NCBI GenBank assembly: GCA_013365325.1
Contig: JABVXV010000288.1
Location: 1 to 64,000 of the forward strand
Reading direction: 5' to 3'
DNA from: Dipetalonema caudispina
Taxonomy: Eukaryota > Nematoda > Chromadorea > Rhabditida > Onchocercidae
DNA: 64,000 nucleotides
Numbering within the stretch: the first letter of the stretch is position 1; each line of letters starts with the position of its first letter. Under the pieces are notes generated by a model, which worked only from the letters and a program-made list of their open reading frames with translations, did no database searches and was not told the origin of the DNA. This document shows positions 58,302 to 64,000 of the stretch, one piece after another. Position numbers and translations under genes: made by a program.

Positions 58302-61300
58302 TCAAGTTTTGGATTTTGGCAAAGGAGATGGTGGAACTGAAAGTTTACGTTGCGATCGTCGTCTAATTGAGCCCCTCTTCTCATTGGTTTCAAAAAATTG
58401 CTTTAAATACCGAACTCGAAGCTGCTTTTCAGCATGCAAACCATCAATGGGATCCCAATCAAGATTGGCAGGTTCCTCATCCTCATCTATAACTTCGTCA
58501 TCCTCATTGAGCTCCATCTTACCAGGCATAGATGCACCGGCTAATGATCGCCTTGGTTCAAATGGTTCTTGCAACGATCGTTCCTTCATTTTGATCGTTC
58601 CTGTTCGTATTTTCCGTCGAGTCTTAATTGTTTAATTAAACTATAGTAGCAATAAAATGAACAAATAGAAAGTAATTTAAACCTCAATTAATTTGTAAAA
58701 AAAAAAAATTTCCATACTACAGGGTCAATTTGCATTTCACTTTCCATCGTTTCTATAAATGGCTTCTGAACAAATTCATCAGTTTCAGTTTGAGTGACAG
58801 CTTCTAAGACGTCGTACAGATGAGTTTGAATCTAATCTTACTTCATCCATCCGTACATTACGTACCCATAACTTATTAACAACTAATATTTAAATATAAA
58901 TTTATTAGTGATTACATCAAGAATTTTCATACATTTAAGTTATATTTAAAGCAGATGCAATTTTAAAACCGAAGAATTCCACCGTATAGTACCTAAGATT
59001 TTACATGTACAATAACCACAAAATTAAAATTCTAGCTAACTGATTTTTAATTATTTAAGTTTTCAAACAAAATCGATTCTTGAAACTATCGGTGCTTTTT
59101 CTCGTCTTCTATTATGCGCAAATTGAAATAAGCAATGCATAAACAATTTCAACAAGTTTGAAAACTCAATATTCTAAACAATATGAAAAAACAAACCTCA
59201 TATTCAGAATTTTCCGTAATACATCCACTGTCTCTCAATTCGACTACTTCGGTCTGCATGGTACTATGAATCAATGTAGGATTAGGACATTGTGCAGCCT
59301 CTTCAACCATTTCATTAATTAGAGGATCAGTTACGATTGCTGTATCCAGTAGTGGTATCATTAATGTTTGCTCTCCTTTATCATCGCTAAAAATAGCTCA
59401 GGTATAAATGATAATTATCTGATGCTTCATCGAAGTTAAAGTGAAAAGTTTTTACAGTATCACAAAAATATCTTATACTTTATGTATCATGATTTGTAAA
59501 ATTACCAAATACTTACAATGATAAAAGACAAGTTTGTACACCCATATCATAGAAAATTGTTTTTGGAAGAGATAATTCAGTTGATGATTGAATTGGCAAA
59601 TGTTGTTTAGCTTCAGGCTGCTGTTGAATTGCTTCTTCCACAGTAGCCGTTAGTGTTGTTTCGTCTATATCTTTAGAAAATAACTTCGGCATGCCGGATT
59701 CTTCATCAATATCTGACAAGATTGCAGGAATTTCGATTCCACGTGCTTCAGCATCCTTTTGCGCCTTCGAAAATACTGACGCTCGTCTATTCTCGCTCCA
59801 AAACAAAACGTTCACAAAAATGAGAGTAGCAAAAGGAAATTAAATCAACTAATATTATTATTCCAATTCACTGATAACAATAATCATCAGCTCTATCAAT
59901 CAAGACTTTGATAACAGCAAGAAAAAAAAGACACAAGTGGAAATTTTTAATCGATCAAAAAAAAAAAAATTTTTTTTAATTCATAAATTTTTTTCCTTCC
60001 AATTTCATTGACAATTTAAATTCTTGTTTTTTTTTTTTTTTTTGACTAAACAGATGATTCAATTTATAATTAAAATCCGAAATCCCATGTTTACAAGAGT
60101 AGTTATTGAGTACATTAAAAATTACCTAAGAAATGACATAAGATATTTAGCTTTCCTATTGTTACCCCACATTTGCATCATACCCACGGAAGCTCCAACT
60201 TCATCATTTCCTTTAAAAAAGTTCAGCAATTAAAGAAGATTGAAAGGAAAAGTTTTTAAATTAAGCTAGTATGACATATCAAAATAGATGAAACTAAGAA
60301 ATATTGTGGTAAAACTTTAACACCAACATTATCTAATTACATATTATAAACAATACTTTGTTCATAAACTTCTTGAAAGAGGCTCATAAAATTAGTTTCA
60401 ACTTAAAACTACATTTATTATAGAATTACTTGTTGAAATCAGTGTTTGCGTAATTTTCTATCATCGATCCACTGATTTGAGGGACAGTTAGTATTGGGAC
60501 TTACCTTGATTTAATTTAGATTGATATTCGAGAAATAATTTCAAAAAAACTTTAATGTAAAAATCCTCTAATGCTGTTTGTATAACACTGATGCACATGC
60601 TGACCATTGCAAGACCAAATATCACAAAAATGAAGCACATTATCATTAAACTGCAAAATAGCTTCCATTAAACACAGTACACAAAAACTTCCAACAAAAA
60701 TTTCGTAATTTTAAAAGCGCTAATTCTCAACAAAATTTAGATAAAGATTAGAGTGGGAATTGTTTTAGTTGAAATTATAAAAAAAGATTTTGTAGATTCA
60801 AATTAAAACAAAAAATTCCTTCGCATAACACTGATGCATATCCAACACAAAAACTAACTCTCTTCGTCGTACAGAAAGATCGCCTAATCCAATTGTTGAT
60901 AAGCTGAAATTTTCCGTGCAAAATTTCAATTATCAAGAGAATTTCTGAATGTGTCAAGAAAAGTTAGAATTTCGAACTATTAAACCGTTTTTGGAATTGT
61001 TGCTCAAATATTGTGCTTAATGAAAGTCAACAGTAAAACCAAATTTCATACTCTCTATTCATCAAAAATCCCATGAATTTCCCTTTTAAGTTAAATTAAA
61101 TTACAAAGTACCATAAATGATTACCTAATAAACATAAAATAACAGCTTTCTGCATAAGTCCAATCCCGCTCCCATATTTTGAAGAGTCCTGCACATAGGA
61201 ATATCCAACTGAAAGTGATTCCAATAGCCAGAAGTACAGGTATTCGAGTTGATAGATTAGAATTACTCAATACTGTATCATCAGCATTTATCACCTTTGT

Positions 61301-62579
61301 ATCGTCTTCTTTTACCGAAGCTATAATTTGCCGAAAGTTTAATTCTAATTTTACAAGAAGTAGTAAATTTTGTATATTAAAATTTATGTCATTTCATTCT
61401 TTTCTATTCTATGTTGCAAAACAAAATATCATAGAATAATTTACTTTTGAATTATTTAATATTGATATTAAACTATCATGCTTGTTAAAAATATTCAAAG
61501 CAAAACTGAAGTAAATAATTGATAAAACTTGCCTTCGATGAATTCATCACCTAAATGAAACTTTGGCTCTTTTGAATGATTATCATCATTTTCATTTTCA
61601 AGTTCATTATCAGTGCCATCGAATACACCACTTTCAAGCTCTAACAAATCATTTTTGTTTTGTTGAATTGATGTCTTCTGAGTTTTCCTATCAAATATCC
61701 TGCATTGCCTTGATATGAAGTGAACCAATCGAATAGCATTAATCATCGCTTCATATAAAAAGTTGCCAAGATCTCGAAGTGTGATAAGCATTATTGGTAT
61801 ACCAACGATCCCATAAATCACTGTCATTAGTCGACCACCTGATGTAATACATGCTACATCACCATAACCTGTTAAAAAATTATTAAATTTAGAAACTTCT
61901 TCAGGAAAATTATTTATTTATTTTAATTTTTTTTTTTTTACCACTCTTCCCTCAAAAATGAATAGATCCGAATGGAATAAAATTGTATAGTTCAAGCATT
62001 TCTTTTAAATAATTCTTAAAAAAGGTAACATGAATCACGAATATTTGTTCGTTCCGCTATTGATTCTCATATAACGCCTAAAATATTTCCTGGAAAAGCT
62101 GAAGAAAAAGTAAATGGATTAGTTGTCAGCATTTCGTCATAATCTTCATTGTCATACTTATTTTTTATTTCAAAAGATTATTGCAAATTCAATAACTTCT
62201 TGCACTTATTCTTCAACAGTTTTCCAGTCAAAAGTAGAAAATTGATTTGAATTTTACTTGCAAAACTCTTAAATCCTACCTATGTAAAATTGAAGTACGA
62301 TAGAAATTAACGCTTCTTGTAGTATATTGAATAAAAAGCTTTAAATGTAACAATTGATTTTGAGCAAACAACTAATTAGAACTGATTAAATTTTCCAATA
62401 AAATTTAATTATGCATCCGATATATCTTTACCTTTGTTCATATTTAATTATTTTGCAAACTCCTATGAGAAGCTCCATTTTGAAATGTTTTTGGAAAATA
62501 TTTGAGAAAAGAAGATGGATGATTATTTCAAATAATTGATGCAGTAACTGTTTGTTATCAGTGATTGCTTTTTGATCAG
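58302..62579 (-). CDS. Two-pore-domain potassium channel (TWK/K2P), 5' end missing
   Basis: Plasma-membrane K+ leak channel. Eleven exons modelled: 62461-62579, 62078-62156, 61533-61868, 61125-61320, 60859-60903, 60505-60650, 60126-60210, 59517-59795, 59197-59386, 58718-58831 and 58302-58622, about 636 aa. The M1 exon was not found; it may lie beyond the right edge. Order: cap-like helix (DNKQLLHQLFEIIIHLL), acidic linker and pore helix 1 (TTNPFTFSSAF), filter 1 (GYGDVACITSGGRL), M2 (VIYGIVGIPIMLITL), an acidic M2-M3 loop, M3 (IPVLLAIGITFSWIFLCAGL), pore 2 (SLSTIGLGDLSVRR), M4 (LMIMCFIFVIFGLAMVSM), then a long C-tail ending in an acidic, then Arg/Ser-rich segment (KRGSIRRRSQRKLS), a possible phosphorylation region. 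Two introns (61869-62077 and 61321-61532) have GC donors. The first exon, 62461-62579, is the least certain. Confidence 0.9.
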
Positions 62580-64000
62580 CTGTATCAAAGTATTTATCCA
62601 TGATTGATTGCCTTTTAATCATTTGCTATCCATCACAAAGGAAATCTCAAATTTGCTTGAGATTCATTCACATTTAAACCATATCAAAGTATAGTGTGAA
62701 AGCTCCGAAGTTAAAGTTATATTATTTTTCATCGTACAGCACAATGAAAACAATGAATCTTGGAGGAAATGATATCATCCTGGAGGAAATGATTTCATTT
62801 TTGCGTTAAAGTAAATGAAACGAATGATTAAGCTAGATTAAATTGAATTTTGATCATAACTGAATTAAATTAAAATAGGTCAAATTTTGAACTTGTCTAA
62901 TCCCTGGAATTGAAATTTTAATAAACAGAACGAAATTCCGACCCATCAATGAACTCTTGCAGAACATACTGCAGTTCTCAAATAAACTTAATATGAAAGT
63001 TTTCAAATTTGGAGCTCGTCGGACGATTTAATAATTGTACACAATAAATTAATAATATGTCGATTTGCTCAGATAAGGTGACATTTACAGCACATATCAA
63101 ACAGTCCCGAATTTTGTGACTGATATTAGTAATTAAACGCTTCATTTTTATTTACAACCAAAAAAAAAAAAAAAAAAGTGCCTGCCTTAATTAAGAAAAA
63201 ATAATATGGTGCAAAAGATATCTTCATATAACCATTTGCTTGAATTACTTGGGTATACTTATCATTTATTTGTCTATTTTTCTTTATTACACGAAATTCA
63301 TATCAACACTTAAGAAATCTCGGGAAAACATTGAAATGAATGTATCTCACTCTTTCTCCACATAAATACCAAAAATTAACTTATTCTTTCCTGTCTTTGC
63401 ATATTTTAAAAGAAATTTATGTTCAGTCGGAAATTTTGCATTTATAACAGTCATTCAGCTTCAGAAAGAAACCGTTTTTTTCTTTTTCTTTTTTCTTTTT
63501 TATTTGTTAAATTCCATAACATGCAACGTATTGCTGCAAATGCACTACATACGTAAATTAAAATCCTCGTTCATTTTTCATCAGGTAATCTTAGCTTCGC
63601 GTTATCGTTAATTGGAACTGTGCAGGGAAGCCAATTAAACTTTGCAGATAAGAAATAATCATTGAGCTAATGATGTTCCAAAAAAATCTTTCATCATTAT
63701 TTAGGGATTTCCAGAACGGATATTTCCATTAAAAGATTCTGCTTCATTTAACATTATTTAACTTGCTGTTTAGTTGCGATTTTTAACAAAAAAAAGAAAA
63801 GAAAAAAAAAAACTGAAATATGTACGACATGCAGTAAACACTGTTTCTGCTTTTTAATGTAATTTCATATCTAATCAATTATCGAATATTAAATAAATGC
63901 TAAATACTTATTATGCACCTTTTTGTCAGGTAAATAAATTACATTCGCAATAAATTTAAGGTATTTCGGAATTTAATTTGCAATATTCTTTGTTCTTTGC
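62580..64000. other. Upstream of the K2P exons; probable intron or 5' region
   Basis: 1.4 kb with no recognisable M1 helix or other exon on the minus strand. It contains a short direct repeat, TGGAGGAAATGAT at about 62761 and 62782. It is probably a long intron or the 5' flank of the channel gene. Confidence 0.5.

Overview
This window is nuclear DNA from a nematode, most likely a filarial worm (Onchocercidae). The evidence is very AT-rich sequence with long A, T and GA/CT runs, compact genes with many short introns that end in TTTCAG-like acceptors, acceptor sites immediately upstream of start codons (as expected for spliced-leader trans-splicing), and animal-type proteins including a nematode-style CC-domain secreted protein. 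The species assignment is inference. I built the gene models by hand: I chose splice sites so that reading frame, known family motifs and intron phase all agree.

Layout: 1-2.9 kb is repeat-rich and has no gene I can see. 2.9-12.8 kb (minus) holds a complete KDM5/RBR-2 H3K4 demethylase of 25 exons and about 1367 aa. 15.5-16.7 kb (plus) holds LSM7. 17.5-19.8 kb (minus) holds a divergent PEBP-family protein. 22.2-23.2 kb (plus) holds a small secreted two-repeat CC-domain protein. 24.6-26.0 and 30.5-32.0 kb (both minus) hold two tandem very-long-chain fatty acid elongases. 34.9-38.4 kb (minus) holds a TraB-domain protein. 39.0-40.8 kb (minus) holds mitoferrin. 42.6-46.1 kb (plus) holds dystroglycan. 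47.9-49.5 kb (minus) holds a small secreted helical protein of unassigned family. 49.5-58.3 kb is a gene-poor, simple-repeat-rich gap with a few coding-like islands. 58.3-62.6 kb (minus) holds a two-pore-domain (TWK) potassium channel whose first exon(s) I could not find.

The genes do not form one pathway. Mitoferrin and the TraB-domain gene lie head-to-tail 657 bp apart and could be co-transcribed. The two elongases are a duplicated pair with two shared and two private intron positions. KDM5/LSM7 and mitoferrin/dystroglycan are divergent pairs that probably share intergenic promoter regions.

The most striking signal is that frame and homology require a GC-AG intron at four places: KDM5, dystroglycan, and two in the K2P channel. 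That is 4 of about 74 introns modelled here. One of them creates a K2P first selectivity filter that lacks the usual threonine. The dystroglycan lacks the mucin-like block and has Gln in place of the Gly at the alpha/beta cleavage site, but keeps the terminal PPPY motif. The mitoferrin leader begins with a 3-codon upstream ORF exactly at its splice acceptor.
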